The position numbers and the translations under genes were made by a program. From positions 90,409,063 through 90,473,062 of the forward strand of contig NC_081841.1 of the NCBI RefSeq assembly GCF_963259705.1: a stretch of 64,000 bases of DNA. Direction: 5' to 3'. Shown here piece after piece: positions 40,702-51,863 of this stretch. The stretch is from Myotis daubentonii. Its lineage: Eukaryota; Chordata; Mammalia; Chiroptera; Vespertilionidae. Numbering within the stretch: the first letter of the stretch is position 1; each line of letters starts with the position of its first letter. A model generated the notes under the pieces. That model worked only from the letters and a program-made list of their open reading frames with translations, made no database searches and was not told where the DNA came from.

Positions 40702-41810
40702 TGTGTGATATAATAAATACATATTTGGTGTCTGCCCCAAGTTCCTGACACAGAGCTTCTAAAACCTTTGTAATTTCCTCACTGTTAGGGTGCTAGGAGC
40801 ATCTTTCATTCTAATATTTGACCTTTGACCCTGGTTCCTGACACCAGAGCTCCTAAGATCCTTGAAATCCTCAGAGTGGTAATTATCTTTTTTTATGCTA
40901 ATGAATGACTTCTGGCCTGGGCTCCCTAATAGCTTTAGAACTGGGGTTCATCTCCAGAAAGACCTAGGCATGATTAGAAGGTTTAAATTTTCAGCCCGGC
41001 TGGCGTGGCTCAGTGGTTGAGCATTGACCTATGAACCAGGAGGTCAGAGTTTGATTCCTGGTCAGGACTCATACCCAGGTTGCCAGCTTGATCCCCAGTG
41101 TGGGGCATGCAGGAGGCAGCCTATCAATGATTCTCTCTCATCATTGATGTTTCTATCTCCCTTCCTCTCTGAAATCATTAAAAATACATTTTTTAAAAAG
41201 AAGGTTTAAATTTTCAGACCCACCCCCTCCACTTACAGGAGGAAAGAGGGGCTGGAAGAATTCATCATCAATAGGCAATAAATTATGCCTATGTAATGGA
41301 ATTTCCATTAAAAAATAATAATAATAATAAACGTAAACAATGGGGTTTGGAGAACTTCCAAGTTGGTGAACCCATCAAGGTACTGGGAGAATGATGTGCC
41401 TGGAGAAAAAAGAGAAGCTCTGAGTCCCTTGCTTCATAACTTGCCCTATGCGTCTCTCCTATTTAAGCTGTCCCTGAGTTGTATCCTTTATAATAAACTG
41501 GTAATAGTAAGTGAAGCATTTCTCTGAGTTCTTTGAGCTGTTATAAAAAATTATTGAACCTGAGGATCCTGAGGATGGTGTTGTGGGAACCCCCAAATTA
41601 TAGCCAGTTGGTAAGAGAAAAGGTGACAACTTGGGACTTTTGACTGGTGTCTGAAGTGGAGGGTGTTCTTGTGGGACTGAGTGAGCCCTTAGTCCGTGGA
41701 GTCTGTGCTAACTCTGGGTAGTTAGTACCAGAATTGAACTGAATTGTAGGACACCCAGTTGGTGTCCAGAAAATTGGACAATTGCTTGGCGTGGATTAAA
41801 ACCCCATACA
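40702..41810 (+). mobile_element. Ancient ERV-L-type LTR, split by a Ves SINE
   Basis: The left end is 'tgtgtgatataataaatac' and the right end is 'accccataca', followed by 'tttggtgtcaaaagt' (41811 on). That resembles the leucine-tRNA primer site typical of ERV-L (TGGTGTCA at 41813). A 'ttataataaactggtaata' poly(A)-type segment is at 41487-41510. The Ves at 40995-41200 interrupts it. The left edge is approximate. Confidence 0.6.
40995..41200 (+). mobile_element. Ves SINE, well preserved
   Basis: The head is 'cccggctggcgtggctcagt'. A perfect 17-bp duplication AAGGTTTAAATTTTCAG flanks it (40978-40994 and 41201-41217). Confidence 0.96.
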
Positions 41811-41829
41811 TTTGGTGTCAAAAGTATTG

Positions 41830-42780
41830 TAAATAGAGAAAGAAAACACTTTTTTCCATTTAAAATGATATTTGTATCTCTTTTTTATTTGTTTTTCAAA
41901 AATTAATTTTGTTTAAAGCTGCTTATAATGTCACAAGCTAAGACCATCTTTACTGGAATTCTCCTATGGAATCTTCTAATAAATAGACTCTCATCTTAGC
42001 AACTGGGTTATTAAAAAATCTGTGTGCTCCCCTGTGTTAACATAAGAAACACCCAAATCTGTAAAGAATTTTTGTAAGTTTGAGTCAAACTGTTGACAAT
42101 TGCCAGGAAGCAGAATCTCAACATATTGAGATAATGCTCTGGAGAATGGTGGTTTTTCACCTTGTTTTTTTATACATTACAATCAAAAGAGGAGATGTAA
42201 GTGGATTACATGAATGCCATTACTGATAGATTAGGGAGGTGGGAGAAAGCAATGTGGGGAAATCTCTAGTATTAAATAAAAAGTAAAGTGATAGATACAT
42301 ACTTCTTTTACATAGGTGGGTATAGGATAGTTAACAGTCAACAATTAAGATAACAATAACAATGAGGGAATTTGTGGTCTCTGCCCTGGCACCCTGCACA
42401 TTGGTTGTGCCCTGGGAGTCTGGGAAAAGAGAAGTTACAAGTTACCCTGACATTCTACAGGTATGTTACCTTTGATGCAAAAGAAATAAGTTCAGTAAAG
42501 ACGAAGTTCATCTTTTTCAGGGAAGATACTGGCCTAGGACATGACTACCCACTATACTGGTAAACTGCTTTTCAAGTAAAAGGTTTTAATTTCAGACCAT
42601 CCTTTGTGGTTACTTTAGTTCTCTTAGTTTGCAAGGCCGCCACACAGGCCTTCCCTGAGTTAGGTTAGCTTGCGGCCCCTTTTCATCCACACCTGCAATT
42701 TATGATAACTCCATCACTGGAATAATATGCTAGAGAACTTGATTACTGCAAAAGAAAATAAGCAGTGGGTGTAAAAATAC
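41830..42780. other. Unassigned flanking sequence
   Basis: It may include decayed internal ERV-L sequence after the LTR. No open frame or named repeat was recognised. Confidence 0.4.
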
Positions 42781-43560
42781 CCTTCACTAATCTAGCAGCT
42801 TCCCACATATAACAGGTCTTTTACCCTATCTGGCCACTATATCCTATTCATTCAGCTCTCTTATACCAATATTCCATCAGTTCTTTGACCTCACCAAGAC
42901 CTCCAGCCCACTGGCTCCTCTTACTTTCTTACTATCACCCATTTCCCTAGAGTCCTCATTTCCATCAAAATCTAGTTTTGTATGATCCAACTTTATAATC
43001 CATCCCCACACCTTTGTAAATTTATTTAACTTCTTCACCTCTCTCTTCCTCTGTTGTTTTCATCTAGCAAAAGCCGAACCCAACTATCCACCTACTCTGT
43101 GCTTAATATCACTAGAGACGCACATATACAACTGGGGCAATTGGGCTCATTTTTCATTACCAGTATAGCCACAGACCTCAGGGAGGAACTCAGCACAGTC
43201 CAGCAGCAGTCCAGTTACACCCTCCTCCTGTCTTCTTTCTCTAGAACACCAAAATGGCCTTCACACTTACAGTTGTTTCACTTTTACCTTGCATTTTCTT
43301 TTTTAACCCACTCCAGTCAAACCTTCTCCCTACTCCAATGAGACTGCTCATGTTAGGATCACAAATGACCTACATGTTGCCTAATCCAGTGACAACTTTA
43401 TTGTTTTTTACTTTGACTCTCATTTACACTCAAAATAGTAGACCACACTCTCCTTGAATTATTTTATTCTCTTGGCTTCCTTGACAATACACTTTGTTTT
43501 TTCTCCTCAATGACCATTCCTTCTCAGGCTCATTTGATAACTTCTCTACTGTCTATCTTT
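42781..43560 (+). mobile_element. L2 LINE fragment
   Basis: Decayed L2, including part of the reverse transcriptase region near 43340-43500 (atgagactgctcatgttagg; cacaaatgacctacatgttgc; ctcttggcttccttgac). Old and without an intact frame. Confidence 0.6.
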
Positions 43561-43564
43561 TTAT

Positions 43565-43828
43565 TTCTTAAATTTATTGGAGTGCATTGGTTAATAAAAT
43601 TATATAGATTTCAAGTGTAAAATTCTATGGTATATCCTCTGTATATTGAATTGTGTGTTTGCCACCCAAAGTCAAATCTCCTTCCATTACCATATATTTG
43701 AACCCCTTCACCCTTTACTACCTCCCCCACACTCTCCTTTCCCTCTGGTAACCAACATATTGTTGTCTGTGTTTATGAGTTTTTGTTAATTGTTTGTTTA
43801 TTTGTTGCTTTCAGTTTTATATCCTACA
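43565..43828 (-). mobile_element. Old L1 3' UTR fragment
   Basis: 'ttattggagtgcattggtta', 'accatatatttgaacccctt', 'gttgtctgtgtttatgag' match the reverse of an older L1 3' end. Helitron array 2 inserted at its right side. Confidence 0.6.
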
Positions 43829-44301
43829 CTAGAGGCCCAGTGCACAAAAATTTGTGCAATCTGGGGGTGGGGGGATGGTTCCCTCAGCCCGGCCTGTGCC
43901 CTCTCAGAGTCTGGGACCCCTCGGGGGATGACCACTTGCTGGCTTAGGCCTGCTCCCCGGGGGATTGGGCCTAAGATGGCAATCAGACATCCCTCTGGCA
44001 GCCCTGCAGCCCTTGGGGGATGTCCACTTGCAAGCGGGGAGCAGACCTAAGCTGCAGTCAGACATCCTTAGCGCTGCTGAGGAGGCAGGAGAGGCTCCCA
44101 CCACCACCACTGTACTGGCAGCCATCAGCCTGGCTTGTGGCTGAGCAGAGTTCCCCCATGTGAGAGCGCACTGACCACCAGGGGGCAGATCCTGCATTGA
44201 GCGCCTGCCCCCTGGAGGTCAATGTGTGTCATAGTAACCAGTCATTCCCAGTCGTTTTGCTGTTAGGGTCAGTTTGCATATTACCCTTTTACTATATAGG
44301 A
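43829..44301 (-). mobile_element. Helitron (HeliBat-type), array 2 element a
   Basis: Left end 'ctagaggcccagtgcacaaa' with the hairpin 'tgcacaaaaatttgtgca'; right end is the reverse of TCCTATATAGTAAAAGGG. It contains 'gaccaccagggggcag' as in the short HeliBat at 14551. Element b starts immediately. Confidence 0.92.
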
Positions 44302-44968
44302 TAGAGGCCTGGTGCACAGGTGAGGGCCGGCTGGTTTGCTTTGCAGGTTGTCCCGGATCAGGGTGGACGTCCTGCTTGGGTGCCTGGCCAGCCTGGGTGA
44401 GGGGCTGATGGCTGTTTTTAGGCTGCCCGCACCCCCTTTAGGGTGGGGATCCCCACTGGGTGCCTGGCCAGCCTGGATGAGGGGCTGCTGGCTGTTTTCA
44501 GGCTGGCCACACCCCTTTAGGGTGGGGGTCCCCACTGGGGTGCCTGGTCAGTCTGGGTGGAGGACTGAGGGCCGTTTTCAGGTTGGCGGGCAACTGAAGC
44601 TCCCAGCCTCTCCTTTTTATCTTTTTTTTTTAATTCTGGGATTTATTTACCTTCTATGATTGAAACATTGTTGCCGTCACTGGCACTCCCAGCTCTGAGG
44701 CCCCAGCCGGCTAAAAGCAGGTATCTGGGGTTTGTTTAGCTTCTATAATTGAAACATTATTGCTTCCGGAGCTCAGAGCCGGGCCGCTGCAGGCGGGGAA
44801 CCTTGGCTTCCTCCATCACTGGAGCAAGCAAGCCTCATGTTCACTTCAGCTGTGTGGCTGCCGGCCACCATCTTTGTTGGCAGTTAATTTCCATATCACC
44901 CTGATTAGCCAATGGGAAGCATAGAGGGGGTACAGTTAATTACACTTTTTGTCTTTTATTAGATAGGA
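44302..44968 (-). mobile_element. Helitron (HeliBat-type), array 2 element b (type E)
   Basis: Left end 'tagaggcctggtgcacag', right end the reverse of TCCTATCTAATAAAAGAC. Related to 3249-3879 and 46763-47403. It has tandem blocks of about 80 bp around 44380-44590 (ggtgcctggccagcctgg). Confidence 0.9.
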
Positions 44969-45653
44969 CTAGAGGCCTAGTGCATGAATTCATGCACCAG
45001 TGGGGTCCTTCGGCCTGACCTGCAGGATCTGGCTGAAACTGGCTCTTCAACATCCCCTAAGGCAGTGGTCGGCTAACTGCGGCTCGCGAGCCACATGCAG
45101 CTCTTTGGCCCCTTGAGTGTGGCTCTTCCACAAAATACCGACTTCTGCGCATGGGCCACAAAGTTTCAATTGCACTGTACATCTGCGCCCGCATGTGGAA
45201 TTTTGTGGAGGAGCCACACTCAAGGGGCCAAAGAGCCGCATGTGGTTCACGAGCCGCAGTTCGCCGACCACTGCCCTAATGGGGCCCAGATTGCAAAAGG
45301 ACACAGGCCAGGCCAAGGGACCCCCACCGGTGCATGATCTCAGGGCCAGAGAGGGATGCAGGAGGTTGGCCAGCCAGGGAGGGACCGTGGGAGGGCTCCA
45401 GGGTGTGTCTGGCCCATTTCATTCAGTCCTGATTGGCCAGACCCCAACAACAAGCTAACCTACTGGTCGGACCGTCTGCCCCGTGGAGGTCAGTACACAT
45501 CATAGTGACTGGTCAACAGGTCAACTATTGCCCCTGGTGGTCAGTGCACATCATAGCAAGTAGTTGAGCACCCTTAGCACATCATTAGCATATTACACTT
45601 TGATTGGTTGAACAGACTCCTGGACACTTAGCATATTAGGCTTTTATTATATA
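44969..45653 (-). mobile_element. Helitron (HeliBat-type), array 2 element c
   Basis: Left end 'ctagaggcctagtgcatgaa' with hairpin 'tgcatgaattcatgca', right end the reverse of TATATAATAAAAGCC. An hAT foldback element (45063-45273) is inserted inside it. It carries two 'ggtcagtgcacatcatag'-type repeats. Confidence 0.88.
45063..45273. mobile_element. hAT-type foldback element inside a Helitron
   Basis: CAGTGGTCGGCTAACTGCGG at the left and ...CAGTTCGCCGACCACTG at the right. The inverted repeats extend about 75 bases into each side, leaving a short middle. Flanks CCCTAAGG and CCCTAATG agree at 7 of 8 bases. Same family as 26003-26245. Confidence 0.9.
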
Positions 45654-46762
45654 CTAGAGGCCCAGTGAACAAAAATTTGTGCACTCGGGGGATAGGGAGG
45701 GTCCCTCAGCCCGGCCTGTGCCCTCTCGCAGTCTGGGACCCCTCAGGAGATAATGACCTGCTGGCTTAGGCCTGCTCCCGGGTGGCAGAGGGCAGGCCCA
45801 ATCCCTAGGTGCAGGCCCTGGTCGGACTCAGAGCATGGCCGATTGGGGTGTTGGGGTGCCACCCCCTGTCATGCATACAGCAGGGTGGATCGGGAGGTTG
45901 CGGTGCCACCTTCAGTCACGCTCAGGGTAGGGCCGATTGGGGGGTTGGGGCACCGCCTCCTGTCACACTCAAGGCAGGGTCGATGGGGAGGTTGCGGGGC
46001 CACCCCCTGTCATGCACAGAGCAGGGCCAATCAGGGGGTTGGGGCGCTGCCCCCTGTCACGCACAGAGCAGGGCCCATCATGGGGGTTGGGGCTCCATAC
46101 CCTGTCACGCACAGAGCAGGGCCTATCAGGGGGTTGAGGAGCTCCCCCCGTCACTCACAGAGTAGGGCCGATAGGGGAGTTGGGGCACCGCCCCCTGTCA
46201 CACACAGAGCAGGGCAGATCAGGGGGTTGGGGCGCCGCACCCTGTCACACTCAGGGCAGGGACGATGGGGAGGTTATGGCTCTACCCTGTCACACACAGA
46301 GCAGGGCCCGTGGGGGGCGATTGGGGAGCCGCACCCTGTCCCACACAGAGCAGGGCCATTCAGGGGGTTGGGGCGCCGCCACTGTCACACTCATGGCAGG
46401 GCCAATGGGGAGGTTATGCCTCTACCCTGTCACACACAGAGCAGGGCCCGTGGGGGAGGGGGGCGGGGGTTGGGGCGCCGCACCCTGTCACACACAGAGC
46501 CGCAGGGCGATCAGGGGGTTGGGGAGCTCCCTCCTATCAGACACAGAGCAGGGCTGATCAGGGGGTTGGGGTGCCTTCCCCTGTCATGAACAGACCAGGG
46601 TGGATAGGAAGGTTGTGGCCCCGCCCCCTGTCACACACAGAGCTGCAGGGCGATCAGGGGGTTTGGGCGCTGCCCCCTATCACACTGATCCCGGTGCCGG
46701 GAGGCCTCTCAGCTCTGCTGATCCCGGTGCTGGGAGGCATATTACCCTTTTACTATATGAGA
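45654..46762 (-). mobile_element. Helitron (HeliBat-type), array 2 element d (type D)
   Basis: Left end 'ctagaggcccagtgaacaaa', right end the reverse of TCTCATATAGTAAAAGGG. The interior 45840-46690 is the 47-58 bp minisatellite. It is the counterpart of 3880-4922 on the plus strand. Confidence 0.9.
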
Positions 46763-47403
46763 TAGAGGCCTGGTGCACGGGTGGGGGGCCGGCTGGTTTG
46801 CCCTGAAGGGTGTCCTGGATCAGGGTGGGGGTCCCGTTTGGGTGCCTGGCCAGCCTGGGTGAGGGGATGATGGCTGTTTGCAGCTGGTCACACCCCCTTC
46901 AGGGTGGGGGTCCCCACTGGGGTGCCTGGCCAGTCTGGGTGAGGGGCTGAGGGCTCTTTTCAGGCTGGCGGGTGACTGAAGCTCCCAACCTCTCCTTTTT
47001 TTCTTTTTTTATTCTGGGCCAGCTTTAGCTCTGAGGCTTGGCTCCAGCTCTTAGGCCTCGGCTGCTGAAAGCAGGTATCTGGTTTGTTTGGGTTCTATAA
47101 TCGAAACACTGTTTCAACTCCAGCTCTGAGATCCCGGCTGGCTGAAATCAGGTTTCTGGCGTTTTGTTTAGCTTCTATATTTGTAACAATGTTTCAAACT
47201 GCAAGCACAGAAGCCGGCAGCGGCAGGCGGGGAACGTTGGATTCCTCCATCACTGAAGCAAGCAAGCCTCATGTTCGCTTCAAGCTGCCTGGCTGCCGGC
47301 CGCCATCTTAGTTGGCAGTTAATTTGCATATCGCTCTGATTAGCCAATGGGAAGGGTAGCAGAGGTACGGCTAATTACCATGTTTCTCTTTTATTAAATA
47401 GGA
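46763..47403 (-). mobile_element. Helitron (HeliBat-type), array 2 element e (type E)
   Basis: Left end 'tagaggcctggtgcacgg', right end the reverse of TCCTATTTAATAAAAGAG. It is the counterpart of 3249-3879. It contains three similar blocks around 47020-47220 (attctgggccagctttagc; gttctataatcgaaacact; agcttctatatttgtaaca). Confidence 0.9.
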
Positions 47404-47458
47404 AGATATAAATGAAGTCACATGGTTCTTGACTTTTTCTTTTTTTCCAGCTTTTTAT

Positions 47459-47612
47459 TATTTCAAGAAAAATGACTTTAAATATAATAATGTTACATGC
47501 AATAAACACCAATATTTCAAGAAAAACGATCTTAAGTATAATAATGTTACATGCAATAAACATTAATATTTCAAGAACAAAAGGATTTTAAGTATAATAA
47601 TATTACCATAAC
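47459..47612 (+). repeat. 54-bp tandem repeat, about 2.9 copies
   Basis: Units start 'tatttcaagaaaaa' at 47459, 47513 and 47567, each with 'agtataataatgttacatgc' or a close variant. Origin unknown. Confidence 0.9.
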
Positions 47613-47689
47613 TATACTAATATAGTATATCACAAAAGTTGTAGGGAATATTAAAAATCTGCAAATAACAGGATTACTTCTATTATAGT

Positions 47690-49050
47690 CTAGTATATTT
47701 CTTTCCCCTCTGACTCTATTTTTGTTCATCAATTTATGTTGTTCATTATATTCCACACATGAGTGAGATCAAAAGATGTTTCTCTTTCTCTGACTGGGTT
47801 ATTTCGCTTATCATGATGCTTTTAAAGTCTGTTTTGTCGGATATGAGTATTGCTACTCTAGCTTTTTTTTTCTTTTCCGTTTGCATGGAAATTTTTTTTC
47901 TATCCCTTCACTTTCATCCTGTGTTTGTCTTTTGTTTTGAGGTGGTCTCTTGTAGACAGCATATATTTGGGTCATGTTATTGTATCCGTTCAGCTACCCT
48001 ACACCTTTTGATTGGAGCATTTAATCCATTTGCATTTAGGGTTATTATTGAGAGGTACTTATTTATAGCCATTTTAATTCTATATGGCTAGGTTTCTTGC
48101 TCTGTTTCTTCTTTTCAGCAATTCCTTACAGCAATCCCTTTAGCATTTGTTATAATGCTGGCTTGGTGGTGATGAGCTTCTTTAGCCTTTTTTTTTTTTT
48201 GTCTGGTGAGCTCTTCATTGACCGTCTATTTTGAATGATAGCCTTACTGGACATAGTAATCTTGGTCTCAGATCCTTGCTTTCCATCACCTTGAGTACTT
48301 CATGCCATTCCTTTCTGGCCTGTAGAGTTTCTGATGAGAAATCTGGTGTCAGCCTTATGGGAACTCTTTTGTAGATAACAGTTTTCTTTTCTCTTGCTGC
48401 CTTTAAGATTCTCTCTTTGTCTTTAAATTGAGCATTTTAATTATGATGTGTCTGGGCATGGGTCTGTTTGGGTTCTTCTTGTTTGGGATTCTCTGTGCCT
48501 CCTGACATTTTCCTTTACCAGGTTAGGGAAGTTCTCTACCATTATTTCTTCAAACACCTTCTCTATTCCTTTCTCCCTTTCTGCCTCTTCTGGAACACCT
48601 ACTATTCTAATATTGTTACATTTCACATTGTCCCATAGCTCCCTTAAGCTATCCTCCTGTTTTTAAATCGTTTTTTTTCTTTTTGGTTTTCTAATTGAGT
48701 GATATTTTCAACTCTGTCTTCTAATTCACTGATTCGATCCTCAGCTTCCCCTAATCTGCTGTGTATTCCTTCCAATGTGTTCTTTATTTGTATTATATCA
48801 TTCTTTATCTCAGACTGTTTTTTTCATAATTACTATAGCTTTTTTTATACTGTTGAGCATTTTTAACATCATTACTCTGAACTCTGTTTCAGATAAATTT
48901 CTTATCTCTGCTTCATTTATCTCTTCTTCTGGAGAATTCGCTAGTTCTTTCATTTGGGGGTTGTTTCTTTGCTTCCTTATTTTGGTTGTCTGTTTGGGTT
49001 TGTGACTATGATTTAGGTATATCCTCTATACCCCTCCTGATTCTTGACTT
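47690..49050 (-). mobile_element. L1 with large internal deletion
   Basis: At about 47823 L1 3' sequence (gagtgagatcaaaagatg..., parallel to 7652) is joined directly to the ORF2 start region (gtctgttttgtcggatatga, parallel to 11210). About 3.5 kb of ORF2 is thus missing. It continues through the ORF1 region (a decayed ORF1 piece with NNIRIVGVPEEAEREK at 48626-48441) to about 49050. The element is old. Confidence 0.75.
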
Positions 49051-49328
49051 TTTCTGTCTGACTTATTATACTTACATGATATTCTCAAGATCATGTTCTC
49101 AGGTTGTCACAAATAGTAGTTTTTCAGCTTTTCTTATGGCTGAGTAGTATTCCATTGTGCTTATGTACTACATATTTATCCAATCATTTATTGCAGGACT
49201 CTTCAGTTGTTTCCATGTTGCAATGAACACAGAGGTGCATATATATTTGCAAATAAATGTTTTCAAAGTTTGCAGGTGGAGACCCAGAAGAGGGGTTACT
49301 GGGTCATATGGTAGCTCTATTCTTAATT

Positions 49329-49531
49329 GTTTTAAATATGTTTTTATTGATTTCAGAGAAAGGAAGGGAGAGGGAGAGAAACATCAATTATGAGAATCAT
49401 TGATTGGCTGCCTCCTGTACACCGCCTACTAGGGATCAACCCTGCAACCTGGGCATGTGCCCTGACCAGGAATCAAACTGTGACCTCCTGGTTCATAGGT
49501 CAATTATTACCCAATGAGCCACACCAGCAGG
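49329..49531 (-). mobile_element. Ves SINE, well preserved
   Basis: Minus orientation. A perfect 15-bp duplication GCTCTATTCTTAATT flanks it (49314-49328 and 49532-49546). Confidence 0.95.
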
Positions 49532-49603
49532 GCTCTATTCTTAATTTTTTTAGGAACCTTCACTGATTTCTATAGTGGTTGTACCAGTATATATTCCCAC
49601 CAG

Positions 49604-50364
49604 TGCCGGGAGCCGGTCCATCCTTGCTGTTTCAAGGGACCTGGCATATATGGCATACGGTTCTTAATATGTTTGCTCACCTTCTTGGCGCTGTGTTTTA
49701 ACCAAAGTCACCTCTCCGAGAAAGGTTGAATCCCCAGGTAGGGATTTTCCCCTGAAGTTAGGGAGGGAATAAAACCCCTCAACTAAGTGCCAGGCGGGTA
49801 ATTAATCCCTTTAACTACGAACAATCATGCTTAAACTACATAATCTTTTCTCCCTGGAATGGAGATAAGAAACGCCCTAACCTTTGTAATAGAGATTGAT
49901 AGGATTGAATCAACTGGTATAAATACAGTTGTAACAAGACAGAAACACACAGAACTCAGAACTCAGGAGACAGAATTCAGAAGACAGAACCTACACGGAG
50001 CCTAGAGACAGAAGAACTTCGCTGGCGAGAGCATGCCAGAGGATCCTGGACCGGGACTGGCCTCGGAGCCTAGAGACAGAGCCTAGCGGGAGAACATGGC
50101 AAGGGATCCTGGACTGAACCTGACTACAGAGATTGGCAGGAGAACCTGACTGGAACCTGGACACTGAACCTGACTGGAGAGCCTAGACAGAACCTGGCTG
50201 GAGAACCTCGCTGGAAATCCGAAGCAGAACCTCTCTGGAGAACCGGGCTAGAGATCCTGGCTAGGCTGCTGATCAACTGAACCCTGTCTCCGTGTCCTTC
50301 CTTCTTCGCCGACTCCGTCCACACCTTTGGGGACCCCTGGACCCGCTGGGGTTGGACCCCGGCA
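49604..50364 (+). mobile_element. Solo LTR of a betaretrovirus-like ERV
   Basis: TGCCGGGAGCCGG...GGACCCCGGCA, 761 bp. A perfect 6-bp duplication CACCAG flanks it (49598-49603 and 50365-50370). TATAAATA box near 49917. Same family as 664, 32336 and the provirus LTRs. Confidence 0.95.
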
Positions 50365-50516
50365 CACCAGCAGTGAAAGAGGATTCCTTTTTCTCCACAA
50401 CACTTGTTATTACTTGTCTTATTGATACTATTTATTCTAATAGGTGTGGGTGGTATCTCACTGTAGTTTTTATTTGCATTTCTCTAATAGGAGGTGAAGT
50501 TGAGCATATTTTCAAC

Positions 50517-50632
50517 ACCCCAACAGGGGATTGAAACTACAACCTGGGTATGTGCCCTGACTGGGAATCAAACTGGCCATCTATTGGTGCATGAGACAAC
50601 ACTCAACCAACTAAGCCACACCTGCCAGGGCC
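50517..50632 (-). mobile_element. Old Ves-like SINE fragment
   Basis: 'aacctgggtatgtgccctga', 'aaccaactaagccacacctg', 'ccagggc' is a diverged minus-strand SINE head. Confidence 0.7.
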
Positions 50633-50740
50633 ATTTGTATGTCTTCTTGAGAGAAGGGTTTGTTCAGGTCCTCTGCCCGCTTTTTAATTAGATTATTTTG
50701 TTGTTGAGTTGTATGAGTTTTTAATATACTTTGAACACAT

Positions 50741-51159
50741 CTGATCTTGTCTACTGAGTATCTTAAAGTCAGATTGTCCCCCACTCTGTTCTAAGACCCC
50801 TTATTTTATTTATTGCAAACAGCCTACAAGTGATCTCAACCAGGTTCCTGGCTTTATTTTTCATCTGTTTGCTTAAGATTCCCAAATCTATATCTTCAGT
50901 GCTGACCTCTTCCCACATCTCCAGACTTGCATAACAAACCATCTACTTCACATTTCTTCTTGGATGTCTAATGAGCATCTCAAACTTATATGGCTCAAAC
51001 AAAGCTTTCATTTTTTTCTTTAGAATTGTTGCTCTACCAGTGTTCCTATCTCAGTTTGTACCACTATTGGGTACTTAGTTGGATGAAATAAAAAATCTTA
51101 GAGTTATCTTTGATTTCTCTTTTTATCTCATCACTCCCCCTCCTTCCAACCAATCCATC
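50741..51159. other. Unassigned flanking sequence
   Basis: Pyrimidine-rich. It may be an extension of the neighbouring L2. No open frame of note. Confidence 0.4.
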
Positions 51160-51374
51160 AGACAATCCTGACAGGTCTACCTCCAAAACATACCCTAAAT
51201 CTGCTACTTCTTTTCATTACCACTGTAGTCCATGGCACCTTCATCCCCTGTCTAGACTACTGTAATAGTTTCCTGGGCAATCTCCCTGCTTTTACTTTGG
51301 CTTCCCTATAACCCACTCACTACACAGCATCTAAGAACAACTTTTAAATATTCAAATCAAATAATGTCACTGTC

Positions 51375-51617
51375 GCCCTAGCTGGTTTGGCTATGTGGAT
51401 AGTGTCGGCCTGTGGACCGAAGGGTCCCAGGTTCGATTCCAGTCAAGGCCACGTACCTTGATTGCAGGCTCCTCCCCAGCTCGGGGCCCTAGTCGGGGCT
51501 CATGCAGGAGGCAACCAATCAGTGTGTTTCTCTCACATCGATACTTTTCTCTGTCTTTTCCTTTCTCTTCTACTTTCTCTAAAAATCAATGGAAAAATAT
51601 CCTCAGGTGAGGATTAA

Positions 51618-51650
<33 letters not shown>

Positions 51651-51666
51651 ACACACACACACACAC
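51375..51666 (+). mobile_element. Ves SINE (long subfamily) with (CA)n tail
   Basis: The head is 'gccctagctggtttggctat' and it has the long-body 'cctccccagctcggggccc'. It ends in a (CA)n run (51616-51666). Duplication AAATAATGTCACTGTC (51359-51374) and AAATATTGTCACTATC (51667-51682), 14 of 16 identical. Confidence 0.92.
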
Positions 51667-51863
51667 AAATATTGTCACTATCCTCTTTGATTGTAGCTGC
51701 CCATAATAATCAGAATAAAATCCAAATACCTCATGCTGTCTGGCTCATGCATCCTGTCTATCTGACCCTGCCCACTTCTCTACCTTGGACTTTTAACACT
51801 ATTCCCTTGGTTTGGTATCCCGGAATTTTTATTCCTCAATTGCACAAATCTTATTCCTGCCAC

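Larger units (their letters stand above)
49097..50740 (-). mobile_element. Old L1 3' region, split three times
   Basis: 'agtagtattccattgtgctt', 'ttccatgttgcaatgaacac', 'gggttactgggtcatatggt', then 'ctccacaacacttgttatta' and 'gtgtgggtggtatctcactg' are minus-strand L1 ORF2 end. It is interrupted by a Ves (49329-49531), a solo LTR (49604-50364) and an old SINE (50517-50632). Confidence 0.85.
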
